A DNA stretch of 64,000 nucleotides from Ruminococcus sp. (GTDB lineage Bacteria > Bacillota > Clostridia > Oscillospirales > Ruminococcaceae), in NCBI GenBank assembly GCA_015066705.1, contig SVNV01000003.1, positions 1 through 64,000 of the forward strand. Direction: 5' to 3'. Below, piece by piece: positions 26,396 through 35,574 of the stretch. The notes below the pieces were generated by a model. The model made no database searches. It was not told the origin of the DNA and saw only the letters and a program-made list of their open reading frames with translations. A program made the translations under genes and the position numbers. Numbering within the stretch: position 1 is the stretch's first letter; the number at the start of each line of letters is the position of its first letter.

Positions 26396-28375
26396 TTAAT
26401 TAAAAACCTCCATAATTATCGGAAGTATCATCGGACTTCTCTTTGTTCTTGCGTAAATATAGTCCGAAATACTATCCTTCATCTTTGTCTTGATAGTATT
26501 CCACTCGTGAACATTACTGTCAAGGCAATTCTGCAACGCTTTTTCTGCAAGGCTTTTTGCCTGCTCCATAAGCTCTTCGCTTTCTCTTACATAGACAAAG
26601 CCTCTTGAAACAATATCAGGTCCCGAAAGAATTTCTCCCGAGTTTCTGTTTACTGTTGCAACAGCTATAATAAGTCCGTCCTGTGCAAGATGCTTTCTGT
26701 CACGAAGTACGATTGCACCTACGTCTCCTACACCGAGACCGTCAACAAGCACTGCCCCTGCCTGTACCTGTCCCGTAATCTTCATATCAACGCCATCAGA
26801 TTCAATAACGCTTCCAAGTCCGCCGATAATGATATTTTCAGCCGGAATACCGATACTCTCCGCAAGGCGTTTACTCTTTGTGAGATGTTTATATTCACCG
26901 TGAACAGGAATAAAATACTTAGGCTTTGTAAGGCTCAGAATAAGTTTTAATTCTTCCTGACAAGCGTGTCCCGAAACGTGAACATCATACATAGCCTCAT
27001 AAACAACAGTTGCACCCGATTTCATAAGCTCGTTTACAACTTTAGTAACAAACTTTTCGTTACCCGGGATAGGTGTTGCAGAAATAATGATAAAGTCATT
27101 GGGCGTAATAGAAACCTTTCTGTGTTCATTCATCGCCATTCTTGTAAGTGCAGACATCGGCTCGCCCTGACTTCCCGTTGTGACAAGAACAACCTTTTCA
27201 GGAGGGTATCTGTCTGCAAGGTCAATATCAATAAACACGTCCTGAGGGCATTTCAGATAGCCAAGCTCAATACCCTTTCCGATTACGTTCACCATACTTC
27301 TGCCCGAAATAGCGACCTTTCTGCCGCTCTTTACAGCGTTATCGACAATCTGCTGAACTCTATGGATATTTGATGCAAAGGTAGCGATAATAATTCTTCT
27401 TCCCTCAGCCTCAGAAAACAGCTTTTCAAAGCTCTCTCCCACTTTTCTTTCGCTCATTGTAAAGCCCGGTCTTTCGGCGTTGGTAGAGTCAGCCATAAGT
27501 GCCAGAACTCCTCTGCTTCCAAGCTCTGCAAAGCGGGCAAGGTCAATAATCTCCCCTTCTATCGGTGTATAGTCAACCTTGAAGTCGCCCGTATGCACAA
27601 GCACTCCTGCAGGGGTATGGAAAGCCATTCCCACTGCGTCAGGAATAGAATGGTTTACTCTTATAAATTCAACAGCCATACAGCCGAATTTTACTGTCTG
27701 TTTCGGGGTAACAACATTAAGCTTAACCGAACCCAGAAGTCCGTGTTCAGCAAGCTTACCCTCAATGAGTCCGATTGTAAGTCTTGTTCCATAGACAGGA
27801 ACATTGACTTTTTTGAGGAAATACGGAAGTCCACCGATATGGTCCTCATGTCCGTGAGTAATTACAATTCCTCTGATTTTATCAATATTCTTTTCCGCAT
27901 AGGAATAGTCAGGGATAACAAGGTCAACACCAAGCATTTCCGCGTCAGGAAAAGCGATACCGCAATCCACAACGATTATATCGTTTGCACACTCGATAAG
28001 TGTGAAATTCTTTCCGATTTCGTTAAGTCCGCCCAGCGGAATAATCTTGACGGGTGTCTTTCTTCTCGGTTCTCTCGTAGTTTCCTTTTTAACAGCAGTT
28101 TTTTTCTGATAAGCCTTTTTGGGCTGGTTTCTTTCCTCGATATTATTTTTAGTCTGCTTTTTAGTATTTTCAGAAGCTTCCTTTGTCTTAGGTGTAGCCT
28201 TGACATTAACATTTTTCGGATTTCTTGGTCTTAAAACTTTTTCTTCCGAAGTCTTTCTGCCGTTGATTTTCGGCGCTTTCGAAGTCTTTATTGTTGACAA
28301 ATCTCTTTTTGACTGTTCGATAGTAATGAGATTTGTAAGACCTTCTGTTTCAACATTCATTTTTGTCTTTTTCAT
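26396..28375 (-). CDS. rnj: Ribonuclease J
   Basis: RNase J is a metallo-beta-lactamase nuclease with 5' exonuclease and endonuclease activity in mRNA decay and rRNA processing. The zinc motif HGHEDHIGG, VHTGDFKVDYTP, DSTNAERPG, and the beta-CASP part with VHVSGHA and PVHGEY are present. The protein is 659 residues, longer than the roughly 555 of Bacillus RNase J, because of about 105 Lys/Arg/Thr-rich residues before the catalytic domain. A consensus promoter (28539-28567) precedes it, and it probably heads the gdpP-rplI-dnaB transcript. Confidence 0.94.
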   Translation of the reverse strand: MKKTKMNVETEGLTNLITIEQSKRDLSTIKTSKAPKINGRKTSEEKVLRPRNPKNVNVKATPKTKEASENTKKQTKNNIEERNQPKKAYQKKTAVKKETTREPRRKTPVKIIPLGGLNEIGKNFTLIECANDIIVVDCGIAFPDAEMLGVDLVIPDYSYAEKNIDKIRGIVITHGHEDHIGGLPYFLKKVNVPVYGTRLTIGLIEGKLAEHGLLGSVKLNVVTPKQTVKFGCMAVEFIRVNHSIPDAVGMAFHTPAGVLVHTGDFKVDYTPIEGEIIDLARFAELGSRGVLALMADSTNAERPGFTMSERKVGESFEKLFSEAEGRRIIIATFASNIHRVQQIVDNAVKSGRKVAISGRSMVNVIGKGIELGYLKCPQDVFIDIDLADRYPPEKVVLVTTGSQGEPMSALTRMAMNEHRKVSITPNDFIIISATPIPGNEKFVTKVVNELMKSGATVVYEAMYDVHVSGHACQEELKLILSLTKPKYFIPVHGEYKHLTKSKRLAESIGIPAENIIIGGLGSVIESDGVDMKITGQVQAGAVLVDGLGVGDVGAIVLRDRKHLAQDGLIIAVATVNRNSGEILSGPDIVSRGFVYVRESEELMEQAKSLAEKALQNCLDSNVHEWNTIKTKMKDSISDYIYARTKRSPMILPIIMEVFN

Positions 28376-28538
28376 AGTGAAATTTCAAAATAGCTCCTTT
28401 CGATAAATTTTCACGGACACAAAGTCAAGCCATTTTACGGGGGTTTTGAAAAATGTAATGGTAAATTTTCCCGTAGGCTAATTATAGATTTTTCCGCTGA
28501 ATTTCAGCAATAAAAACGAAACATAAACAGTTAAGATT

Positions 28539-28567
28539 ATTATACTACTTTTCAATATAAATGTCAA
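28539..28567 (-). promoter_or_regulatory. Consensus promoter of the rnj operon
   Basis: On the minus strand TTGACA (28562-28567), 17 bases and TATAAT (28539-28544) match the consensus fully. The predicted leader is about 160 bases, with no structure I recognise. Confidence 0.85.
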
Positions 28568-28568
28568 T

Positions 28569-28618
28569 GCAAACGTGACGTTTGCACCCTCCTACCCTCG
28601 AATTGTCAATTATCCATT
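28569..28618 (+). repeat. Partial family A repeat (A7) next to a family B unit
   Basis: The hairpin GCAAAC-GTGAC-GTTTGC (28569-28585) and ACCCTCCTACCCTCG are followed by AATTGTCAATTATCC. The stop codon of the minus-strand neighbour (TGA, 28606-28608) lies inside that TTGACAATT unit. Only the head of the family A element is present. Confidence 0.65.
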
Positions 28619-30807
28619 GTTTTCAGTTTTTTCTCGATTTCGTCGCAGAAGGCTGAGGCTGTTTCGGCATTAACCGACTGTGCATAAATCAGATAACCCT
28701 TGGAATTCTTGACAGGTCTTATGACTGCTCTTGAATTTTCCTGTTCGTTCTTCACAGTTGTGTGGGAAATTTTACTACCGTTATCCGCCACGGCAACAAA
28801 GCGTTTTGTTGTATAAAACTGTGGCAAATCCTGAGAAAGCTTTTTAAGTGAAAGCTTGTTTTCCTGCATAACAGAGATGATTTTCACGCAAAGAAAAAGC
28901 GGGTCGTTTACAAAGAGATTCTGACATTCGCCTGCAAGCTTTCTTGCGGATTTTTCTTTCGCATCACCTGCCGTGTCATATCTGACAACTGAACCCGAAA
29001 ACTCTTTTGAAATTTCTTCTGCAACATCAGGAAAGGTATCAGGAAGAGCGATATCCATACCCTGTGAAAGGTGAAATTTCAGAGCGATAAGGGTAAGCTT
29101 TTCACGGAAAATATAGCCTGTTTTTTCGCTATAAGCAGAAATCCCCTCATCAGTCTGGCTGATATGAAAGGTTACGGTTTCGCCATTTACGTCGTTTCTT
29201 TCACAAAACAGCCTGTCCGCAAGCTGTGCGGTTTTTTTGTCCGAGGTATTGATTTTTACATTCAGCCCCGAAAAACGTGACGGGAGCTGTTTTGTAAGCA
29301 GGTCGAGGTAGAGATTAGAAAAAGAATCTCCCATTCTTATTTCGCCGAAGTTATCAGAATCTGTCTGACGAAACAGCTTGAAATTAAGGTTTTCCTCGAT
29401 AGCGGTTTCAAGGGACTGAGTAATTTTAAGACCACCCTTTGAAAAAATTCTCAGTGAAGTCTTAAAATCAACGCTCACTTCAATTCCTACATCGGTATCT
29501 GTCTTGTCCATTGTAAAGGCAAGCTCTCCCTTTGTTGCGTTATTTATTCTCCATACATTTACCCCCGCTGAGCAAAGTCCTGATGCCAATGCGTCAGCAA
29601 GGCAGACAGCAGACTTTTTACCTGTTGAGGAAAGCACCACCGAAGCACCGATATCAAGAGCAGAAGCCACCGCTGAGCCAAAATTTGCACAGAAAGACGG
29701 GTTTATAAAGCCCTGAAAGTCGGTTATTGCTCCTTCGTCATCAAAAAGTACCACCCCGTCGCTGTAAAGGTTTACATCTTCACACACTGTTATTGACGGA
29801 GAAATCCTCTTTCCGCTATGGACTTTTACCCCCGATTTTACTGTGGTATCATTTCCTATTGTTGTTTTTGCTCCGATTACGCTCATTTTTTCTATTGTCG
29901 CTCCTTTCATAATGTTTACCCCTCTGTCAAGCAGTGCGTTATCAAGGCTCGCCTTATCGCCTATTGTTGAGCCTTCGCCCACAACAGAGCCTTTGATATA
30001 ACAGCCCTCACCTACTGTTACGTTATTGCTGAGGATTGTACCGCTTTCGAGGACAGTACCCCTACCTACCGTTGTATTTCTCCCCACAAAGACGGGTGGG
30101 ATAATTGTTACGCCTCTCAGAAATTTTCCCGACTTATTATAATAGCCCTGAGAAATCTCTATGGCATTTTCATCGAAAAGTAATACATCTGAAAACGCCG
30201 TTTTATTTGCCAGAAGCAGGTCGGCAGGTGTTTTTACTATAAAACTGTCTGTTTCATCGCTGACACCTATTGACTGAGGATTAAGCTCTATAAGCTCTTC
30301 CATTGTTGTGATTTTTGTTTCAAGGGGAATGGAAGCCACAAGCTCCTGTGATAAAATATACACCCCTGTATATGAAAATTCTGTCGAAGGAGTTGATAAA
30401 AGCTCAAACGGGTTTTGATGATGGGTTTTTACTGAGGCTGTAAGGGGAGAGTTTAGATTTTTGTGGATTTTTCGCAGTTTTTCAATATTGCAAAGGTGAT
30501 TACCTTTACACTCGGTTATCAGCATTTCGTCTCCTTGCCACGTTCTTCTGACGATTTTAGGGGTAGATTCATCTGATGTGAAGATACGGAATCTGAATTT
30601 TTCACGGAGCTTTTCAGTAAGGGTGAGCATTTCGCCACCCTTTTTGGAAATCACCACTGTCACATCGGTTATATCTTCCTTTTTAAGCTGGTTGAGGGTA
30701 TGCTCAAGGATTGATTTCCCGAGAATATAACAGCCCGCGGTTGTTCTTCCCTCAAAAAGTGGTGAAAGGGTTGGGATTTTCTGGTTACATATTACTACTG
30801 CCTGCAT
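28606..30807 (-). CDS. Nucleotidyltransferase/phosphomannomutase-like fusion with degenerate active sites
   Basis: The 733-residue protein has the layout of NDP-sugar pyrophosphorylase/phosphomannomutase fusions: a nucleotidyltransferase-like fold (1-215), left-handed beta-helix hexapeptide repeats (about 225-335), and a phosphohexomutase-like region (from about 345). Key signatures are missing. The pyrophosphorylase loop (normally GGxGTRL) reads AVVICNQKIPTLSPLFEG. The mutase phosphoserine motif (normally TASHNP) is replaced by IEVSVDFKTS after the conserved-looking SSTGKKSAVCLADALASGL. It is therefore probably not a working transferase or mutase and may be regulatory or structural. It precedes the RNase J operon. 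Confidence 0.8.
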   Translation of the reverse strand: MQAVVICNQKIPTLSPLFEGRTTAGCYILGKSILEHTLNQLKKEDITDVTVVISKKGGEMLTLTEKLREKFRFRIFTSDESTPKIVRRTWQGDEMLITECKGNHLCNIEKLRKIHKNLNSPLTASVKTHHQNPFELLSTPSTEFSYTGVYILSQELVASIPLETKITTMEELIELNPQSIGVSDETDSFIVKTPADLLLANKTAFSDVLLFDENAIEISQGYYNKSGKFLRGVTIIPPVFVGRNTTVGRGTVLESGTILSNNVTVGEGCYIKGSVVGEGSTIGDKASLDNALLDRGVNIMKGATIEKMSVIGAKTTIGNDTTVKSGVKVHSGKRISPSITVCEDVNLYSDGVVLFDDEGAITDFQGFINPSFCANFGSAVASALDIGASVVLSSTGKKSAVCLADALASGLCSAGVNVWRINNATKGELAFTMDKTDTDVGIEVSVDFKTSLRIFSKGGLKITQSLETAIEENLNFKLFRQTDSDNFGEIRMGDSFSNLYLDLLTKQLPSRFSGLNVKINTSDKKTAQLADRLFCERNDVNGETVTFHISQTDEGISAYSEKTGYIFREKLTLIALKFHLSQGMDIALPDTFPDVAEEISKEFSGSVVRYDTAGDAKEKSARKLAGECQNLFVNDPLFLCVKIISVMQENKLSLKKLSQDLPQFYTTKRFVAVADNGSKISHTTVKNEQENSRAVIRPVKNSKGYLIYAQSVNAETASAFCDEIEKKLKTMDN

Positions 30808-30884
30808 AAAATATCTCCTTTTTACATTCGTTTTATGTAATTATTGGAAGCTTGGTTGTTTTTTATACAGGCTATTTTGTGGGT

Positions 30885-30913
30885 TGACAAAACGCAAGAT
30901 TTGTTGTATAATT
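30885..30913 (+). promoter_or_regulatory. Consensus promoter of the PrsA-like lipoprotein gene
   Basis: TTGACA (30885-30890), 17 bases and TATAAT (30908-30913) match the consensus exactly, about 50 bases before the start codon. Confidence 0.9.
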
Positions 30914-30964
30914 TTATATTGGATTGGTATTTATTTACCTATTTTCATTGAAAGGAAAATTGAT

Positions 30965-32269
30965 ATGTCATTTAAGAAACGTATACTCGCTGCATGCGCT
31001 GCTGTTGTTATGGCTTGTTCACTTGCAGGCTGTGGCGGAAAAGACACAAACTACATTATGAAGGCTGACGGTGAGGAAATCGCAAGTGGTGTTTACATCA
31101 ACCTTATGCTTACCGAATACACAAATCAGCTTTACAACCTTTATTATGCCGGTGAAAAGCTTGCTCCTACTTTTGAAGAGCAGAAAATTGAAGGTCAGCT
31201 TATGAGCAAATTCCTTGAGGATTATGCTTACAGAATCTGTCTGGAAATAGTTGCTGTTGAAAAGAAATGCAAGGAACTCGGAATCACCCTCACCGATGAA
31301 GAAAAGAAGGAAGTTGAAAGCACCGTAGACAACTTCTGGGAGCAGAACGAGGCTTATTACAAAAAGATGGGTGTTTCAAGGGATTCTCTCACAAGAATTC
31401 AGAATTACTCAACTCTTATGGTAAAGCTTTTTGAAGGTCTTTACTACGAGGGCGGTGTTGAAGAGGTTTCTCTTGAGGAAGTTACTAAATTTGTAAACGA
31501 AAACTTTGTTCGTTACAAGATGATTCAGTTCAAGATTGACACAGAAGACGAAGAAGCTACAAAGAAGAAGAGCGAAAAGTACATGGCTTATGCTGAAGAA
31601 GGCAAGACTATGGACGAGCTCCTTGAAATTTATGCTAAGGAAACCGAGGAAGAAGAAAAGAAGGACGAAGAATCAAAGGATGAGGATTCTAAGGACGAAA
31701 CTTCTAAGGACGAAACTTCTAAGGACGAAACTTCTAAGGACGAGGAATCAGACAAGACTGACGATACAACAACTGATGATACCGATAGTGAATCAGATGA
31801 TTCAACAACTGATGATACTGCTGACGACAAGGAAGAAGAAAAGGACGACGAATCTTCTGACACAGAAACAGATACTGATGCTGAAACAGAAAAAGAGGAA
31901 GAAGAAAAGACTCCTTCTCAGATTGAAAGCGAAAAGTATCCAAATGAACTCGTTCGTAATGCATCAGATGCAAAGGACGACAAGCTTATTGAATTTATTT
32001 CAAAGCTTGAATGTGACAAGATTTCTTCTTACAAAGACGAAAAATACTACTACATTATTGAACGTCTCGAAATGAGCGGAAGAACAGAATTCCCTGAAGC
32101 AAACAGAGAAGGCGTTGTTACACTTATGAAAACTGAAACCTACGAGGCTCTTCTCAAGTCAATGAGTGATGCTCTCAAGATTGAAAAGAACGAAAAGGCA
32201 TTTGAACGTTACAATGCAATCGACGTTTTCAAGCGTCAGGACAAGTGGTACGAAAAGAACGCTGAATAA
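30965..32269 (+). CDS. PrsA/SurA-like lipoprotein with acidic low-complexity insert
   Basis: The 434-residue protein has a lipoprotein signal (CSLAGC, Cys about residue 22) and a helical N-terminal region similar to the SurA_N/PrsA chaperone domain (about 30-190). The usual rotamase domain is interrupted or replaced by an extremely acidic Asp/Glu/Ser/Thr/Lys region (about 220-320). This region includes three perfect 15-base repeats (31691-31735) encoding KDETS. A C-terminal part (about 325-434) resembles the last helices of such foldases. ATG at 30965 has AAAGGA upstream. It is a single gene. A role in folding exported proteins outside the membrane is likely from the N-domain. Confidence 0.82.
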   Translation: MSFKKRILAACAAVVMACSLAGCGGKDTNYIMKADGEEIASGVYINLMLTEYTNQLYNLYYAGEKLAPTFEEQKIEGQLMSKFLEDYAYRICLEIVAVEKKCKELGITLTDEEKKEVESTVDNFWEQNEAYYKKMGVSRDSLTRIQNYSTLMVKLFEGLYYEGGVEEVSLEEVTKFVNENFVRYKMIQFKIDTEDEEATKKKSEKYMAYAEEGKTMDELLEIYAKETEEEEKKDEESKDEDSKDETSKDETSKDETSKDEESDKTDDTTTDDTDSESDDSTTDDTADDKEEEKDDESSDTETDTDAETEKEEEEKTPSQIESEKYPNELVRNASDAKDDKLIEFISKLECDKISSYKDEKYYYIIERLEMSGRTEFPEANREGVVTLMKTETYEALLKSMSDALKIEKNEKAFERYNAIDVFKRQDKWYEKNAE

Positions 32270-32273
32270 CAAC

Positions 32274-32304
32274 AAAAAGCACGGCTTGACCGTGCTTTTT
32301 TATT
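32274..32304 (+). terminator. Terminator after the PrsA-like gene
   Basis: An 11-bp stem, AAAAAGCACGG with CCGTGCTTTTT (32274-32284 and 32290-32300), is followed by T residues. Confidence 0.9.
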
Positions 32305-32330
32305 GGCAATTTACAGTAGCTTTTAAAAAG

Positions 32331-32599
32331 AAAAAGCACGGCTTAAGGCTGGTAGCCATAAAGAAGCATATTATATGAATTTATCGGGGGATACCTTTCT
32401 GAAGAAAGGTTGTCCCCCGAACCCCTATCCAAAGACTTTAATATAAAAATAACTATCCCCCCGCACTGCGGGGGGATAGTTATTTTAAATACTGAAGTTT
32501 TAGGAAAGGAGTTTGAGGAATAACCCTTTTTCAAAAGGGTTTTCCTCAATAAGTCCGTATAATACTTCTCTGTGACCACTTACCTTAAGCCGTGCTTTT
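32331..32599 (+). repeat. Family E element, copy E2, inside a 17-bp inverted repeat
   Basis: A perfect 17-bp inverted repeat (32332-32348 with 32583-32599) encloses the element. Inside are a hairpin with CGGGGGA/TCCCCCG arms (32384-32420), a perfect 19-bp central stem (32446-32464 with 32468-32486), and a hairpin with TTGAGG/CCTCAA outer arms (32513-32549). The right arm of the 17-bp repeat includes the stop codon of the cyclophilin gene. It fills the convergent gap between two genes. Confidence 0.8.
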
Positions 32600-33464
32600 A
32601 CTCTGCTGTCGGTGCATACTTAAGATTATAGCCGTTTTCTTTATTTTCACCATAGGTTGAAAGGTAAACCTTTTTGAATTTGATTTCTGTCTGTGGCTGA
32701 TAGTTTTTATCTTCCTTATCGTCTGAAACGCCCTCGTCAACTATTGGTGTGGTTGTGATTTTTTCATAAGTATCCCAGCCGTCATAAACCTGACCGAAAA
32801 CCGTATACATCTGAAGGTAGTTAGGCACTCCGCCGTATTCCTTGAAAATCTCAGTAACCCTTTCAAGGCCGTTTACGTTGCCGTTTTGCTTGAGGTTTTC
32901 ATCAAGCGCCTTATCGTCGGTAACGTCATTCAGGAAAGTAACAACCGAACCAGCTTTTGATTTTGTGAAAATTCCGCCCTGCTTAACCAGCGAACAAAGA
33001 CTTCCCTTAATAGGCAAGAGGTCAGCAGAAACCTCAAGCTTCATCATTTTTGTGTTTGTGTCTTCATTTGACATTCCGTCTTTGGTTTTGCTACCGCCGA
33101 TAAAGCCTGCTTCGTCGCCATTTTCATTTCTGAGAATTGAGCAGACATAGGTATTAAGAAAATATCCGTCCTCAACCAGCTTTTTGAAATACTCGCAGTA
33201 TTTAGGAGCTTTATCCTCATAAAGCACCGCTTTGAATGTACCCACGTTAGTTTCAAAAACAACTACTGTTGCGTCGTCTGAAGGTTCTTCAAGCTGCACA
33301 AAATCAGCTTCCTCATAGTCTATATCATTGCCCGAAAAAGGCACGAGAAAAATCATGAACACCACAAAAAAAGCAAAAACTATCATTCCGATTGTAAATA
33401 ACTTTGACAATCTCTGTGCCCTTGATGCTGTAGGTGGCATTAGTGATTTATTCAGATTTGACAT
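32598..33464 (-). CDS. Membrane-anchored cyclophilin-type peptidyl-prolyl isomerase
   Basis: The 288-residue protein has a cytoplasmic stretch, one membrane segment (about residues 22-43), and an extracytoplasmic cyclophilin-like domain. VVVFETNVGTFKAVLYEDKAPKYCEYFKKLVEDGYF matches the start of cyclophilins, and YTVFGQVYDGWDTYEKI matches the end (VFGxVxxGxD). The central catalytic block is divergent, so activity is uncertain. It is the third gene behind the T-box, 14 bases after cysS. The link to cysteine supply is not obvious. Confidence 0.85.
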   Translation of the reverse strand: MSNLNKSLMPPTASRAQRLSKLFTIGMIVFAFFVVFMIFLVPFSGNDIDYEEADFVQLEEPSDDATVVVFETNVGTFKAVLYEDKAPKYCEYFKKLVEDGYFLNTYVCSILRNENGDEAGFIGGSKTKDGMSNEDTNTKMMKLEVSADLLPIKGSLCSLVKQGGIFTKSKAGSVVTFLNDVTDDKALDENLKQNGNVNGLERVTEIFKEYGGVPNYLQMYTVFGQVYDGWDTYEKITTTPIVDEGVSDDKEDKNYQPQTEIKFKKVYLSTYGENKENGYNLKYAPTAE

Positions 33465-33478
33465 TCCCTTTTACCTCC

Positions 33479-34891
33479 CTACTTCTTTCTGATTTTTGTC
33501 CCTTGACGGGTTTCCTCAATTACATAACCCATTCCGGCAATCTCATCACGGAGGCTGTCAGCCAGAGCGAAATTCTTTTCAGCTCTTGCCTGCTTTCTCT
33601 TTTCAACAAGTTCCATTACGTCAGCAGGAATATCATCTTCCTCGTTGTTTTCACAGAGCTTTTCTGCCTTATTTACAAGGTCGAGAGAAAGCACCTTATC
33701 AAACTCGTTGATAAGCGCAACCTTTGTTTTTCCGTTTGCGTCAGCCTTCAGAACGTCGTAAAGTGCAGTAATAGCAAGGGAAGTGTTAAGGTCGTTGTCA
33801 AGCGCATCCTTGAAGCTGTTGTAAAGCTCGTCGTATTTTGCCTTGTCAATTTCACCCTTGTCATCCTTAACAAATGTAGCAATCTTTGCAATAATCTTGT
33901 TGAATGCCACAGCTGAATTGTCAAGGTTTTCGTATGAGAATACCAGAGATTTTCTGTAATGTGAGTTCAGGCAGAAAAATCTGTAAACAAGTGGGTCATA
34001 GCCCTTTGATTCGAGAAGTGAAACTGTCAGGAATTCTCCTGATGATTTGCTCATCTTTCCTGAATTTGTATTGAGGTGATGAACGTGGAACCAGTAGTTA
34101 CACCAGTCGTGACCAATGTATGCCTCACTCTGTGCAATTTCGTTTGTGTGATGTGGGAATGCGTTGTCAATACCACCACAGTGAATGTCAAGGTATTCCC
34201 CAAGATGCTTCATAGAGATGCATGAGCATTCAATGTGCCAGCCAGGGTAACCAATTCCCCAAGGTGAATCCCACTTTAATTCCTGGTCATCAAACTTTGA
34301 TTTTGTAAACCACAAAACAAAGTCAGCCTTGTTTCTCTTGTTTGTATCCTCTTCAACGCCTTCACGGACACCTACTGCAAGGTCCTCTTCCTTGAAGTCG
34401 TTAAATACATAATACTGCTTTAATTTTGAAGTGTCAAAATAGATGTTTCCGCCTGCTTCATACGCAAAGCCCTTTTCCATAAGTGAAGAGATAACCTTGA
34501 TGAATTCATCAATACAGCCGGTAGCAGGCTCAACAACGTCAGGTGTCTTGATGTTCAGTTTCTTACAGTCAGCGAAAAATGCGTCGGTGTAAAACTGTGC
34601 GATTTCCATTACAGTTTTCTTTTCACGCTTAGCGCCCTTGAGCATTTTATCGTCGCCTGTATCGCCGTCAGAAGTAAGATGTCCAACGTCTGTGATATTC
34701 ATAACTCTCTTGACATCGTAGCCTGAAAATCTGAAGAATTTTTCTAAAACGTCCTCCATAATATAGCTTCTGAGGTTTCCGATGTGGGCATAGTGATAAA
34801 CGGTAGGTCCACAGGTATACATCGAAACCTTTCCGTCAAAACGTGGCTTAAATTCGTCTTTTTTTCTTGTAAGGGTATTATAAATCTGCAT
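33479..34891 (-). CDS. cysS: Cysteinyl-tRNA synthetase
   Basis: This class I synthetase charges tRNA-Cys. The 470-residue protein has the zinc/active-site start YTCGPTVYHYAHIGNLRSY near residue 27 (HIGN signature), the zinc ligands in WHIECSCISMKHLG near 210, and the KMSKS motif as GKMSKSSGEFL near 267. It follows cysE by ten bases, the usual Firmicute pair, and is under the same cysteine T-box. Confidence 0.97.
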   Translation of the reverse strand: MQIYNTLTRKKDEFKPRFDGKVSMYTCGPTVYHYAHIGNLRSYIMEDVLEKFFRFSGYDVKRVMNITDVGHLTSDGDTGDDKMLKGAKREKKTVMEIAQFYTDAFFADCKKLNIKTPDVVEPATGCIDEFIKVISSLMEKGFAYEAGGNIYFDTSKLKQYYVFNDFKEEDLAVGVREGVEEDTNKRNKADFVLWFTKSKFDDQELKWDSPWGIGYPGWHIECSCISMKHLGEYLDIHCGGIDNAFPHHTNEIAQSEAYIGHDWCNYWFHVHHLNTNSGKMSKSSGEFLTVSLLESKGYDPLVYRFFCLNSHYRKSLVFSYENLDNSAVAFNKIIAKIATFVKDDKGEIDKAKYDELYNSFKDALDNDLNTSLAITALYDVLKADANGKTKVALINEFDKVLSLDLVNKAEKLCENNEEDDIPADVMELVEKRKQARAEKNFALADSLRDEIAGMGYVIEETRQGTKIRKK

Positions 34892-34901
34892 AATTTTTCT
34901 C

Positions 34902-35552
34902 CTATTTTTCTATTTTTTCTTCAAGCTCTGAAACTCTCTTTGTAAGCTTTTCGATAAGGTTAAGCTGTTTACAAAGCTCCTGAGAAACAGGGTCAGGAAT
35001 ATGAATCTGGTCAAGGTCGCTATTGGTCTGCTTATGCTTTTTAGTAACTCTTGCAGGCACGCCAACCGCTGTGCTATAAGGCGGAACCTCATCAAGAACA
35101 ACTGCATTTGCAGCGATTTTTGCGCCATCTCCAACCTTAAAAGGTCCTAAAATTTTAGCACCACTTCCAACCATTACGTTATTGCCAAGTGTAGGGTGAC
35201 GTTTTCCGCTATCCTTACCTGTACCGCCAAGGGTAACTCCCTGATAGATAAGGCAGTTATCGCCTATCTCAGCGGTTTCACCGATAACAACTCCACTTCC
35301 GTGGTCGATAAGAAGTCCCTTACCGATTTTTGCCCCCGGGTGAATTTCAATACCCGTCAGGAATCTTGCTATCTGGGAAATAATTCTTGCTGTTGTAGGG
35401 TGATTTTTCTCATAAAATCTATGAGCAATTCTATACATAATTACCGCGTGAACTCCTGAATAGGTCAGAATGATTTCCAGACCGCTTTTTGCGGCAGGGT
35501 CACGGGCTTTTATAGACTCAATATCAGCCTTGATATTTTTTACAAAGGACAT
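34902..35552 (-). CDS. cysE: Serine O-acetyltransferase
   Basis: CysE makes O-acetylserine, the first step of cysteine synthesis. The 216-residue protein has the N-terminal helical domain and the left-handed beta-helix with GIEIHPGAKIGKGLLIDHG, VVIGETAEIGDN and GGTGKDSGKRHP. ATG at 35552 is chosen because AAGGAG lies seven bases upstream and follows the leader terminator. The open frame upstream runs through the T-box and is not coding. It is the first gene of cysE-cysS-ppi. Confidence 0.95.
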   Translation of the reverse strand: MSFVKNIKADIESIKARDPAAKSGLEIILTYSGVHAVIMYRIAHRFYEKNHPTTARIISQIARFLTGIEIHPGAKIGKGLLIDHGSGVVIGETAEIGDNCLIYQGVTLGGTGKDSGKRHPTLGNNVMVGSGAKILGPFKVGDGAKIAANAVVLDEVPPYSTAVGVPARVTKKHKQTNSDLDQIHIPDPVSQELCKQLNLIEKLTKRVSELEEKIEK

Positions 35553-35574
35553 AGACAAGCTCCTTTCGTCAAAT

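Noticed and set aside
31630..31863. Serine/valine-rich open frame on the minus strand
   Set aside because: It is the antisense of the acidic region of the PrsA-like gene, with no ribosome site; an effect of biased composition.
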